A DNA stretch of 64,000 bases from Paracoccaceae bacterium Fryx2 (GCA_032334235.1 JAVSGI010000003.1:1178001-1242000); one strand, 5' to 3'. Numbered from the stretch's first letter, positions 45,656 through 54,510 are shown. Numbers and translations are program-made. Notes: generated by a model from the sequence alone, not told the origin.

Positions 45656-46963
45656 CTACAACCGCCCCGCAATTCTAAGCGCATTTCCCTCGACAGCCTC
45701 TGCGGTTTGCAGGGCATAGCCTGCGGTCGCCCCCGGCAATGCGGCAACCTCGGCAGTGACCGGAACCCTGCTTGTCACCAGCCGATCGACAAGCCCCTGC
45801 ACGCGATTTCGGACATCGGTCGGGCGATAGCCGATCTCGCGCGCGACCGCCTCCCAGTGCCGGGCTGCAACCGCGTCTGGCGCGCGCTTCTTGCCTGCTA
45901 TGTTCTGGGCCAGCGTTTGAACCACATGGGGCCAGGACAGCACCGAGGACACATCATAAAGCGGAGCAAGGCGCGGCGCCGCTCCGACCGGCAGGATCAG
46001 CGAGTAATTCTTCGCATGCGCGTCGGTATTGGCGACAAGAATGTTGAAGATGACCTGATCCAACAGGGCAAGAGCATCGTTTGCGCTGACATGGCGCCCC
46101 GTTTCCAGTAGCGTCTTGAGGTCAAGCCCGCGCAAGGTTCCACGCTCGTATTTCCGCCCCGGTGGAATACCATTCGCCTGTGCGAAATCTTCCTGATGAA
46201 GCCGCAGGATCTGACCTTTCCGCCCCAACCTGCGATCATAACGCAGCACGCCGATTGCACTGCGACCGGAAGCCTTGAGGATCGTCGCCTGTGCCGCCTC
46301 GATGCCGACGGCCTGCGCCATCCGCAGACACCAGACCTCGTTCTCGGTAATGCCCGGAAGATTGGGATTGTCCGGCTTCACGATCAAAGTGGACGGAGCC
46401 CCGTTCAGGGGAATGGCGAGCACGTCCTCCGGGCCGGGCAGGCGCAGCACAGGAACCCCATCAGGCCCCAGGACAGCGAGAGCCGACTTCTTCTGACCAC
46501 CGGCGAGAGACTGACGAACCCCCTCCTCACCCACCAGAAATGGTCTGCGACCCAGATCCGCGAAATGGCGCTCCAGCGCGTCCTGTGAGTCGTCAGTGCC
46601 GTAGAAGCGCGTCAGCGGCGCATAGGCCCAACGGCTGCGATCCGCAGGCTCCCCGAAGGACAGCGCGCCCGCAGTGTCCCCGCCAATCTCTTTCAGCACG
46701 GCCAGCACATCGGCCTGATCCAACCCCAGCGATCGGGTTAGAACCTGCAGTTGCTCTTCCTCTGGCAGCAGGTTGGCAAGCCAAGGTGAGATGACGTCAG
46801 ACGAATAGGGCTCGTCGCGCAGTGGCATGGTGACCGAAAGCGGAAACGCTCCTGCGGTCTGCAGCCAGCGCTCGCCATAGCGCAAAGACAGCGCCCCATC
46901 GGCGGCCACATCGACATGCCCCACTTCAAGCGCATCAAACCAGATCGGGACCGATGCCGTCAT
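45656..46963 (-). CDS. hipA: HipA-family serine/threonine kinase toxin
   Basis: The 435-residue protein has an N-terminal couple domain (VGHVDVAADGALSLRYGERW), the P-loop-like VRQSLAGGQKKSALAV, STLIVKPDN, and the kinase catalytic block NILVANTDAHAKNYSLIL with the metal-binding LAPLYDVSSVL. HipA kinases phosphorylate aminoacyl-tRNA synthetases and induce dormancy. The ATG overlaps the hipB stop (ATGA). The stop lies 9 bp from the IS903-group element, so the gene just escaped truncation. Confidence 0.92.
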   Translation of the reverse strand: MTASVPIWFDALEVGHVDVAADGALSLRYGERWLQTAGAFPLSVTMPLRDEPYSSDVISPWLANLLPEEEQLQVLTRSLGLDQADVLAVLKEIGGDTAGALSFGEPADRSRWAYAPLTRFYGTDDSQDALERHFADLGRRPFLVGEEGVRQSLAGGQKKSALAVLGPDGVPVLRLPGPEDVLAIPLNGAPSTLIVKPDNPNLPGITENEVWCLRMAQAVGIEAAQATILKASGRSAIGVLRYDRRLGRKGQILRLHQEDFAQANGIPPGRKYERGTLRGLDLKTLLETGRHVSANDALALLDQVIFNILVANTDAHAKNYSLILPVGAAPRLAPLYDVSSVLSWPHVVQTLAQNIAGKKRAPDAVAARHWEAVAREIGYRPTDVRNRVQGLVDRLVTSRVPVTAEVAALPGATAGYALQTAEAVEGNALRIAGRL

Positions 46964-47250
46964 TGGTAGTCACCAAGGTCGTATCCTTGGGAGGCGCTTG
47001 TTGCCTTAAGGTCAGGGTCGGGCGAAGGATCCTCCAGCAGCGCCGGAAGCGCCACACGCAGCGCGGCCGCAATTTTGGCAAGCGTCGTCAGCCTCGCATC
47101 ACGCTTGCCCGTCTCAATCAGAGACAATGCCGGAGCGCTGATCCCCGTGAGGCGCGCCAATTGATCAAGGTTGAGGCTCTGCTGCCCACGGATCGCCCTG
47201 ATGCGCTGGCCAACCTCTGCAAGGAGCTTCTGCTCGTGTTCGGTTGAAAT
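46960..47250 (-). CDS. hipB: HipB-like antitoxin, probable ATT start
   Basis: The 96-residue XRE-type repressor has LARLTGISAPALSLIETGKR as its helix-turn-helix, preceded by EVGQRIRAIRGQQSLNLDQ, which is needed for a full domain. No ATG, GTG or TTG exists upstream in frame. An ATT at 47250 lies 7 bases after AAGGAG and is the best start. A TTG further in would cut off helix 1. The antitoxin binds HipA and the operators at 47261-47328. Confidence 0.8.
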   Translation of the reverse strand: MSTEHEQKLLAEVGQRIRAIRGQQSLNLDQLARLTGISAPALSLIETGKRDARLTTLAKIAAALRVALPALLEDPSPDPDLKATSASQGYDLGDYQ

Positions 47251-47260
47251 GGTGGTACTC

Positions 47261-47328
47261 CTTATCTTTATCGATAAGAGTAGACCAAGATGACAGATCG
47301 CTCAAGCGATCTTATCGTTATCAGTAAG
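47261..47328 (-). promoter_or_regulatory. Twin palindromic operators of the hipBA operon
   Basis: Two 18-bp sites, CTTATCTTTATCGATAAG (47261-47278) and CTTATCGTTATCAGTAAG (47311-47328), share CTTATC-N3-ATC-x-x-x-AAG. They are exactly 50 bp apart. The layout fits cooperative binding by a dimeric HipB, with the proximal site next to the ribosome site. This is inference from symmetry and position. Confidence 0.65.
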
Positions 47329-47620
47329 TCAGCAAAGGTTCTGGCTGAACACACATTGGATTTACCCTATTGGGTAAGTATTCATCACCGTGCCTCGACA
47401 GACCAATCACTTCATCCGGAGCCATAAATGCCGGTGAATACAGCCCAATGTCGGCGAATACCGGCGAACGCTGCGTGTTTCGCTTGATGGTGGGCATCGA
47501 TTTCACGGGATCATGGGCAGTCATTTCGCGTGAAGCTGGGCACTGATTTCGCGGGATCGCGGGCAGGTCTGGTCGGCAAATTGAGGATAGTTGCGCCTTC
47601 AGGAATGAAGGGGTGGCTTG

Positions 47621-49159
47621 ATGCCGACAGGACGATTGAACATGCGCCGGATACGAGATGTTTTGCGATTGAAGCTTGGGCAAGGCCTGAGCGAGCGGTC
47701 CATTGCCGCTTCCCTCGGTCTGAGCAAGGGGAGCGTCGGAAGCTACACCCAACGGGCGCGTCATGCCGGGCTCACGTGGCCCTTGCCGGAGGGGATCGAT
47801 GACGACAGCCTTGAACTTCTTTTGTTTCCAGCCCCGCCCACGGTGCCGGACGCGGAGCGGCTTGTGCCCGACTGGGCGGAGATTGACCGCGAGTTGCGCC
47901 GCCCTGGGGTGACGCGGATGCTGCTCTGGGAAGAATACCGTGCCGCGCACCCCGGGGGTTTTGCCTATACTTGGTTTTGCACGCATTACGAGGCTTGGAA
48001 GGGTCGGGTGCGCCCGACGATGCGCCAGACACATGTGGGCGGCGAGAAGGTGTTCGTTGACTTTGCCGGCGACACCATCGACGTGATCGACCCCACGACC
48101 GGCGAAGCGCGGGCCATGAAGCTGTTCGTGGCGGCAATGGGGGCATCGAATCACACCTATGCCGAGGCGGTGGCATCGGAGGGGTTGGAAGATTGGATCC
48201 TCGCGCATATCCGGATGTTCGCCTTTCTGGGCGGCGTGCCAAAGGCGGTGGTTCCGGACAATCTGAAGTCCGCCGTGATCAAGGCAGACCGGTTTGATCC
48301 GGGGCTGAACCGGACCTATGCCGAGATGGCGGCGCATTATGGCACCGCCGTTCTGCCCGCCCGGCCGCGCAAACCCCGGGACAAGGCGAAGGTGGAAGTG
48401 GCTGTCCAAGTGGCACAACGCTGGATTCTGGCGCGGCTGCGGAACCACCGGTTCTTCTCATTGGCCGAGTTGAACGTGGCGATCCGGCGGCTGCTGGACG
48501 AGTTGAACATGCGCGTGATGCGCGGCTATGGCGCCAGCCGCGCCGATCTGTTTGCCACTTTGGATCGGCCCAATCTTCAGCCCCTACCGCCCGAACCTTA
48601 TGTCTTCGCCCGCTGGAAGCGCGCCCGCGTGGCACCCGACTATCACGTTGAGGTCGACAGCTCATGGTATTCCGTGCCCTTCGCGCTGATCAAACAAGAG
48701 GTCGATGTTCGCACAAGCGGCCAGACGGTCGAGATATTCCATCGTGGTCAGAGGGTTGCGAGCCACGTGCGCACCCCGGGGCGGCGCAGCCATGTCACCG
48801 TGGCCGACCATATGCCATCGGCCCATCGTCGCTTTGCCGAATGGACCCCGGCCAGAATGCTGGCGCAGGCAACCAAGACCGGCCCCGCCGTCGCCGCCTT
48901 TTGCGAGATGGTGATGGCTGACCGCCCCCATCCTGAACAGGGGTTCCGCACCTGCCTGGGTGTGCTGGCCTTGGTCAAAACCTATGGGCCGGAGCGCGTT
49001 GATGCGGCCTGCCAGCGGGGTGTGACCATCCGGGCCCGCACCGTCACCTCCATTCGTTCGATCCTCAAGACCGGCCTCGATCGCGCCTTCCTGGAAGGCT
49101 CCGAAGAGGTCGCCCCCCTCCAGCACGCCAACATTCGTGGCGGCAGCTATTACCATTGA
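47621..49159 (+). CDS. istA: IS21-family transposase IstA (type B), copy 2
   Basis: The sequence is the same as in the copy at 28238-29776, with HTH LSERSIAASLGLSKGSVGSY and DDE contexts VFVDFAGD and VVPDNLKSAV. The frame is intact. Confidence 0.95.
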   Translation: MPTGRLNMRRIRDVLRLKLGQGLSERSIAASLGLSKGSVGSYTQRARHAGLTWPLPEGIDDDSLELLLFPAPPTVPDAERLVPDWAEIDRELRRPGVTRMLLWEEYRAAHPGGFAYTWFCTHYEAWKGRVRPTMRQTHVGGEKVFVDFAGDTIDVIDPTTGEARAMKLFVAAMGASNHTYAEAVASEGLEDWILAHIRMFAFLGGVPKAVVPDNLKSAVIKADRFDPGLNRTYAEMAAHYGTAVLPARPRKPRDKAKVEVAVQVAQRWILARLRNHRFFSLAELNVAIRRLLDELNMRVMRGYGASRADLFATLDRPNLQPLPPEPYVFARWKRARVAPDYHVEVDSSWYSVPFALIKQEVDVRTSGQTVEIFHRGQRVASHVRTPGRRSHVTVADHMPSAHRRFAEWTPARMLAQATKTGPAVAAFCEMVMADRPHPEQGFRTCLGVLALVKTYGPERVDAACQRGVTIRARTVTSIRSILKTGLDRAFLEGSEEVAPLQHANIRGGSYYH

Positions 49160-49171
49160 GAAAGGACTAAA

Positions 49172-49933
49172 ATGCTGACCCATCCCACCCACGACCGACT
49201 GTTGGCGCTCGGCCTGACCGGCATTGCATCGGCGCTCGAAGAACAACGCAGGTCAACCGCCTTCGACGCCCTCTCGTTCGAAGAGCGTCTCGGCCTGCTG
49301 GTCGACCGCGAGGCTGCAGAGCGCGACACCAAGAAACTGGCCTCCCGGCTCAAGTTTGCGGCTCTGCGCCAAGATGCCAGCGTCGAGGATCTGGACCTGC
49401 GCAGCCCACGTGGTCTTGACCGCAGTGTCATGGCGCATCTTGCCGATGGCGGCTGGATCGCCCGGCACGAGAACCTGCTGATAACCGGGCCGACCGGTTT
49501 GGGCAAAAGCTGGATCGCCTGCGCCCTTGGCCACAAGGCGTGCCGGGATGGGCGGCCCGTCCTCTATCAACGTGCGCCGCGCATGTTCGAGGCCCTTGCT
49601 CTGGCCCGTGGCGATGGCCGCCATGAACGCATCCTCAAAACCATCGCCCGCATGGATGTGCTGATCATTGACGATTGGGGCCTCGCCGTCCTCACCGCCC
49701 CGGAGCGCCGTGACCTGCTGGAAATCCTCGAAGACCGCCACGGCCGCGCTTCCACCATCGTCACAAGCCAACTCCCCGTTGACCAGTGGCACGAAGCCAT
49801 CGGCGACCCAACGCTCGCAGATGCCATCCTCGACCGCCTCGTTCACAACGCACACCGCCTCACCCTCTCAGGTGAAAGCCTGCGCAGGCGCTCCGCCGTC
49901 ACAAAAAAGCTTGACCAAATCGTTCAAGCCTGA
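49172..49933 (+). CDS. istB: IS21-family helper ATPase IstB (type B), copy 2
   Basis: The 253-residue ATPase has Walker A GPTGLGKSW and Walker B VLIIDDWG. It follows istA by 12 bp and is intact. Confidence 0.95.
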   Translation: MLTHPTHDRLLALGLTGIASALEEQRRSTAFDALSFEERLGLLVDREAAERDTKKLASRLKFAALRQDASVEDLDLRSPRGLDRSVMAHLADGGWIARHENLLITGPTGLGKSWIACALGHKACRDGRPVLYQRAPRMFEALALARGDGRHERILKTIARMDVLIIDDWGLAVLTAPERRDLLEILEDRHGRASTIVTSQLPVDQWHEAIGDPTLADAILDRLVHNAHRLTLSGESLRRRSAVTKKLDQIVQA

Positions 49934-50114
49934 CTCCATGAAAGCGTCGGCCAGCCTGCCCACGATCCCGTGAAATGACTGCCCAGAATGGCGCGAAACG
50001 CGTGCCCACGATCGCGCGAAATCAGCGCCCATTCTCCGCGAAATCCGCACGAACGCACGCGAATGCTGTTTTTCTGTGTCGGTGTTGATGTGGCGTTGAT
50101 GTAAACTGAACAAG

Positions 50115-50141
50115 CAAAAACCCGACTGTTTAGGTCGGGTT
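50115..50141 (-). terminator. Rho-independent terminator downstream of the tRNA-Met fragment
   Basis: ACCCGAC (50120-50126) and GTCGGGT (50134-50140) form a 7-bp stem with a 7-base loop. On the minus strand the stem is followed by TTTTT, so it would stop transcription coming from the tRNA side. Confidence 0.8.
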
Positions 50142-50168
50142 CTATCTATTTGATATCTTGTGATTTTT

Positions 50169-50213
50169 TGGTTGCGGGGACAGGATTTGAACCTGTGACC
50201 TTCAGGTTATGAG
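50169..50213 (-). other. 3' fragment of tRNA-Met(CAU): probable integration site (att)
   Basis: On the minus strand CTCATAACCTGAAGGTC is followed by an intact T-arm (ACAGGTTCAAATCCTGT) and CCCCGCAACCA. This is the anticodon-to-3' half of a tRNA with CAU anticodon and encoded CCA. The 5' half is absent: sequence right of 50213 cannot form the D-arm or acceptor partner. Such remnants mark where a tyrosine integrase used a tRNA 3' end. The terminator lies on the chromosomal side; the integrase at 54511-55665 lies on the other side. Confidence 0.75.
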
Positions 50214-50555
50214 TCGTGGCGAACAAACCCTGAACAATCCCTCAGAAACGCGCTATCCTTCGCATTTTCCGTGGCTTGCCGCCCCTTGCCGTGAATCGCC
50301 TCTGCACGGACTTTCGCAACAATCCGCAGCGAACCCCTCCCTCTTGCTTCCACTGTGCTTCCGCACGGCCAACGCTTGATGTTCCGGTAGCCTGAATTCA
50401 TCAATTCAACTTGATCGCTACCAGCCAAATGCAGCGCTTCATAGTTCGCCTGGATCTGGGCATTCACGGTCTCACCTTTTTTCCGACACGGCAGCTTGCC
50501 TCGCGCACGCCGCGGAGAAAGTCGACGCATCCCGAAGGCGGGCGCACGGAACTGT
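50214..50555. other. No recognisable gene between the att fragment and the hydrolase
   Basis: A minus-strand open frame of about 138 codons crosses here (50207-50623), but it overlaps the hydrolase gene and has no recognisable motif. I see no RNA structure. It may be the remains of cargo. Confidence 0.4.
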
Positions 50556-51140
50556 TCAGATGGCGCGCGACTGCTGGACAGCGTTTCGAACAGCTTCGCA
50601 GAACGATTGCAGCAGTCTTGCATCAGTTGTCAGCATTGTGCGCAGCCGAGGGGAAAGCTCAAGTTGTACACCCATACGGGACCGCGTGCGGTTACAAATA
50701 TTTGCTTCATCCAGGCCCGGAAGCCGTCGGTTGATCTCCGCGCCGAAGCCCGCCTCTTGCAGCGAGATTCCGACAGATTCGCGTAGGCGGGTGTCGCGAC
50801 CACCCAACCAAACCGCATCCGTCCCGTCGTGTCGCCGCCCATGGATTGCAACTGACGTCGACGACTTGCCGACAAGGCCTACGGCAGTAGGTTCATCGAA
50901 ACAATGGGAAGTAATATGATAATCGCCGTGAGGCCCGTTCCGTAGGGCTTCAAAGGTATAGAACGATAAATCCGTTCCTGCAATCGCCTCGGCGATATCA
51001 GATGTCTTCGGTTCGATCCATCCGCCGTGCGGTGCTAGTATCAACGCGTCTGAGCCACGATCCAAGGCTCGGATGCGATAGTCGATGTCGAGGCACTCGT
51101 TGGCGGAAAGCTCGCTAAAGGATTTGTATCGGTCGACCAT
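50556..51140 (-). CDS. Poly-gamma-glutamate hydrolase family protein (DUF867)
   Basis: The 194-residue protein has LILAPHGGWIEPKTSDIAEA, IAGTDLSFYTFEALRN, a YHITSHCFDEP block, VAIHGRRHDGTDAVWLGG, NICNRT and GVQLELSPRLR. The conserved H and E residues (APHGG-IE, HITS, AIHG, QLE) are those of zinc-dependent poly-gamma-glutamate hydrolases of phages and Bacillus, which cut the host capsule or similar gamma-linked polymers. There is no signal peptide. As island cargo in a Gram-negative its substrate is unclear. Confidence 0.8.
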   Translation of the reverse strand: MVDRYKSFSELSANECLDIDYRIRALDRGSDALILAPHGGWIEPKTSDIAEAIAGTDLSFYTFEALRNGPHGDYHITSHCFDEPTAVGLVGKSSTSVAIHGRRHDGTDAVWLGGRDTRLRESVGISLQEAGFGAEINRRLPGLDEANICNRTRSRMGVQLELSPRLRTMLTTDARLLQSFCEAVRNAVQQSRAI

Positions 51141-51570
51141 GATGCATCATCGGAGCACACCGAAGAGCTTGTCAACCAATCACACGATCCAAGATGTAGC
51201 ATGGCCCAAAGCCGACTGTCGGCTGTGAACATCCCTGTAGCGCAGCTACCCCTGACCTGCCGTTCCCGCTCATTGCAGTGAGGTCAGCCGTTGTGACCGT
51301 TTTGGGGACGGAGCTGACTTTCGCTTCCGTGGCGACGAATGTTTGCTTTTGGGTGGGAAGCGGCTAGTTCGAAGCGTAGCTGCGAACAGCCGCACAGCGT
51401 CAACAGCGGAGCAGTCATTGTGAGCGACTGCGCGGCAGCGATAACAGCCGACAATGAGCAGCCAGACTAGTCACGTTCCATGGCTAGACCGGAACCGGTA
51501 AATCCTGTTAGTCAACCAAGGTGCCAAGTTCCGCTTAGTTGCTCGGTCATTGATCTTTCAGGGGGAATGC
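51141..51570. other. Noncoding stretch upstream of the Lit-like gene
   Basis: About 430 bp without a convincing frame, lower in GC than the flanks. A good ribosome site (AGGGGG) lies at the right end, serving GTG 51571. I see no repeat, tRNA or terminator. Confidence 0.4.
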
Positions 51571-52464
51571 GTGACCACATCGTACATTAGCGACGCTGAG
51601 AAACTCATGCGTCCGTTCGGCGATCACGTGGCCGAAACACCATCATATCTTGCGCCGGAGCGGTTGCCGGAGTTGCAAAGCATCTTGGGCGATCCACCTT
51701 GGGAACTCGTATTCTTGGACACCGCAACCAACCTCAAGGCCATTCCTGCCACCGGAGCCGAAGATCCTAAGCTAGCGGCATCGTATTGGGCACTGCTGAG
51801 TCTGTGGGCTACAGCGAAATATGCAGTGCTCATAGGTGATGCAGTGGCCGTCACGCTATTAAGCGGCGAGACGACTCTCTCCAGCGCGCCCGGAAGTGCG
51901 TACGACACCGCTTTGAAATACTTGCAGCTCGCGCGTGATCTGACCAAGAACCGACACCACCCATTCCCGGCGAACCTTGCTGTGCCAAACGCTTCTCCCA
52001 CCGCAGCAGAAGACCTGCGGGTAAACAACCTTTTCTACGGTGCTGTTGGATGGGTTTTGCTGCACGAGATCGGACACATCCACCTATCTCACGAAGTCGA
52101 CACCACGGCGGACCTGAAGAAACAGCAAGAGTACGAAGCCGATCTCTGGGCCACTAAATGGATCTTGGCGGGGAACGGTATCTCGCCACAACACTATCAG
52201 TTCCGACTCTTTGTTGTGTCTACCGCGCTGCTTTGGGTTGGCCAGATGAACGTCGTGAAAGGACCGTCTAATACCCATCCTGAAGCGGTGGACCGCATAG
52301 ATCGCTGTCGGCGGTTGATGGAGGCGCGGGACGACCAAGAGGGCTTAGAGTTGGCCGCCTATGTCCTAAAAGTCGCTTTTCTTCCACGCTTACAAATCGG
52401 AGAGTTCGGCACTGCTGCTCAAGCTTTTGACGAGGTACTCTACAACTACACGCGCCTTGCATGA
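51571..52464 (+). CDS. Lit-like (peptidase U49) metallopeptidase
   Basis: I start at GTG 51571 (297 residues), 6 bases after AGGGGG. The active-site motif HEIGHIHLSH (HExxH) lies near residue 170, in the helix VGWVLLHEIGHIHLSHE, followed by QEYEADLWATKWIL, whose Glu is the likely third zinc ligand. E. coli Lit (family U49) cleaves elongation factor Tu after phage T4 infection and blocks the phage. The sequence resembles that family more than ImmA/IrrE or M48, and no signal peptide or membrane anchor is seen. Its place in an integrase island beside BREX genes suggests a defence role, which is inference. Confidence 0.65.
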   Translation: MTTSYISDAEKLMRPFGDHVAETPSYLAPERLPELQSILGDPPWELVFLDTATNLKAIPATGAEDPKLAASYWALLSLWATAKYAVLIGDAVAVTLLSGETTLSSAPGSAYDTALKYLQLARDLTKNRHHPFPANLAVPNASPTAAEDLRVNNLFYGAVGWVLLHEIGHIHLSHEVDTTADLKKQQEYEADLWATKWILAGNGISPQHYQFRLFVVSTALLWVGQMNVVKGPSNTHPEAVDRIDRCRRLMEARDDQEGLELAAYVLKVAFLPRLQIGEFGTAAQAFDEVLYNYTRLA

Positions 52465-52842
52465 ATCCGGCCCACGTGAATAACGCAGCAAGATCGAGCG
52501 ATGATCGTCATCTGTGTGGGACGACGCGGCCGATCGGTGCGGGGGCGGCCAATATCTGTTTTTGGTGGAAGGCGCAAAAGGCAGTTTCGAGCAGCTACGC
52601 GGGAAAAAGCTGCCTTGTTGCCGTGGCTTGAGTTGTTCGACAATTTTGTTAGGTCCTTTCTTCCGCCTACTACACGGTGGAGGATTTGGACTTCGTCACG
52701 GTCCGCGCAAACGACGGCTATCTGCATTTGCCGCGCCTGCTAGGCCGCACCACCAACAGTCGGCTTTCGGCTCCTTACGTCTGCAACAACGCACTTTGCC
52801 GAGCGTCACGCATGTGACCCTAATTCAGGGAGCCAGGCCACA
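52465..52842. other. Spacer between the Lit-like and DUF6880 genes
   Basis: About 380 bp with no frame I can support. A short plus-strand frame (YYTVEDLDFVTVRANDGYLH) could be a gene fragment but matches nothing I recognise. Confidence 0.35.
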
Positions 52843-54285
52843 TCATTTTCCCTCGCCCCGTGTCCAGAAGCCGGACTTGCGGCCATGCTCGCGCTTCAAG
52901 CGTGCGACATAGCTGGCGTGCGGCTCAATGGTCGCGAAGTCCTCGATCTGGCTGGCCAGCGCATCACACTCCGCCAAGTGACGTGCCGCATGTTGGTAGC
53001 GGCTCGATTTTCCGGCGTTCAGCGTGAAGTCGATCATCGACCGCAAGGCCAGCGAGGCGGCCAGCGGATAGCGCGCCGACAGGGCCTCGGCAGCCAGGGT
53101 CAGGATTTCGTAGCGATCACCGTCCAACTCGTCGAACCGTTGGTGCACCAGCTGCGCTGCCCGGTCGAGCGCGGGCCAGTGGGTCAGGAAATGCAGCGCC
53201 GAAAGGGGGTCAGGGTAGGCAATAGCATGGGCCAGCGCCTGCTCCTCGGCCTCGACATCGTCGAAATCCGCAAGGCGCTTCAGATATGCGCGAAGGTGGT
53301 CCGCAGCGAGGCTGCGGTGATAGCACTCCAACCGGAACACCTGCGCCTCGTCCGACCGGCCTAGCGCTTCCAGCACATCCAGCCTGGCCGCCTGCCATTC
53401 CTCCGGCACCCAAGCGCGATCGCGAAACTCGGCTCGCTCCAGAAACCCCAACGCGTCCCCTGCCCGGCCAGCGGCCAGCAACCGCACCGCAATCACCGCA
53501 GCGATCTTCGGCACCTTGCGCGTGGCGGGATCGTATTGGGCAATGAAGGCGCCCACGTCGCCCATCGCATCGGCAATGTCCTTCAGCGCCATCCGCACCA
53601 GACTTTGCCGGGCGCGTTCTTCCATCTGATGCGCATAGGTGGCGCCACCGCTGCCATAGCCCACCGCCTCCCATTCACCCTTCGGCGGCACGGGAACCGG
53701 GGTCGCCGCCAGCGCCTCGATGCGCGCCTTGAGATGCGCAAGCCCCTCGGCCCCCAGTGCCGGGGTCAGGATGGCGATGAGGCCGTCATATTGGCCGTAG
53801 CCATTGTCGCGCAAAGCCTCGACCGCCGCATCGGCCAGCGCCTCGGGCGGCGGTCCAGCGGCAAGTGCGATCTCTCCCAGCAGCGCGCAGGCATCGTGAA
53901 AGACGCCAATGACGATGCCGCTGCTGTCGTCGCACCGCTCGAACAGCGGCGTGGCGACCTGCATGAAGCGCCAGGTCAGCGTCAGCGCCTCGGTCGGATC
54001 GGTAGGTGCAATCTGCTCCTTGATCGCGCGCAGCTGGCTTTCCAGATCGATGACCAGCGGCTTGCGGTTCTGCCAGTTCACGAAACTACGCGCCCGCGCG
54101 ATACTGGTCAGCCGTTTGGCCACCTCGCGCCCGGCCTCCTTCGGGCTTTGCGCCCCCGCAAGTTCCAGCCGCAGCCGCCGCTTGGCCACGGCGGATCCGG
54201 TGCTGATTTCGATCAGCAGTTTGGCCAGGCGCTCTGCACCCAGCGTCTCGAGGTTCTTTGCATTCAGGGTGGTCTTCGATGCCAT
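52843..54285 (-). CDS. DUF6880 family protein
   Basis: The 480-residue protein starts MASKTTLNAKNLETLGAERL, then AKLLIEISTGSAVAKRRLRL, the N-terminal signature of DUF6880 in alphaproteobacteria. The body is a helical TPR/SEL1-like array (ALAHAIAYPDPLSALHFLTH, RYPLAASLALRSMIDFTLNA). No catalytic site is seen and the function is unknown. The family is widespread in Rhodobacterales chromosomes and plasmids. It is transcribed divergently from the integrase. Confidence 0.8.
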   Translation of the reverse strand: MASKTTLNAKNLETLGAERLAKLLIEISTGSAVAKRRLRLELAGAQSPKEAGREVAKRLTSIARARSFVNWQNRKPLVIDLESQLRAIKEQIAPTDPTEALTLTWRFMQVATPLFERCDDSSGIVIGVFHDACALLGEIALAAGPPPEALADAAVEALRDNGYGQYDGLIAILTPALGAEGLAHLKARIEALAATPVPVPPKGEWEAVGYGSGGATYAHQMEERARQSLVRMALKDIADAMGDVGAFIAQYDPATRKVPKIAAVIAVRLLAAGRAGDALGFLERAEFRDRAWVPEEWQAARLDVLEALGRSDEAQVFRLECYHRSLAADHLRAYLKRLADFDDVEAEEQALAHAIAYPDPLSALHFLTHWPALDRAAQLVHQRFDELDGDRYEILTLAAEALSARYPLAASLALRSMIDFTLNAGKSSRYQHAARHLAECDALASQIEDFATIEPHASYVARLKREHGRKSGFWTRGEGK

Positions 54286-54510
54286 TGGAAATCCTTGTCA
54301 ATTCGGACCCACACTAGCAGCGGCCAGTTCGGAGTGAAACGCGGACGCTGATTCGATATCACTAACACTCTGGCAGTCTCGACGGGCAGATCGACGGTCC
54401 CCTCCTCTACGCATCTTTTCCTTTTATTGCGCAATTTCAATGTGTTCGTTGACTGTTCGGAGCTGATCCCCACTGTAGAGGCAAGCCATAAGCCCTTACA
54501 GGATCGCCAA

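Larger units (their letters stand above)
47472..50049 (+). mobile_element. IS21-family element, type B, copy 2 (2,578 bp)
   Basis: Opposite orientation to the copy at 27348. CGAACGC is duplicated (47465-47471 and 50050-50056). It is inserted between the hipBA upstream region and the tRNA-Met 3' fragment. Both genes are intact. Confidence 0.96.

Noticed and set aside
47471-47620. Repeated ATTTC-CGGGATC-TGGGCA units as a CRISPR-like array
   Set aside because: They are the multiple transposase-binding repeats at the IS21 type-B end and occur at both ends of both copies.
50207-50623. Possible minus-strand gene ending at the tRNA fragment
   Set aside because: It overlaps the hydrolase in another frame and has no motif or ribosome site.
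51571-52464. ImmA/IrrE-type anti-repressor peptidase
   Set aside because: The HExxH context and the following EADLWAT segment fit Lit-like peptidases better, and there is no partner XRE gene adjacent.
53536-54351. Plus-strand frame opposite DUF6880
   Set aside because: Shadow frame with low-complexity composition; DUF6880 has a recognisable N-terminus.
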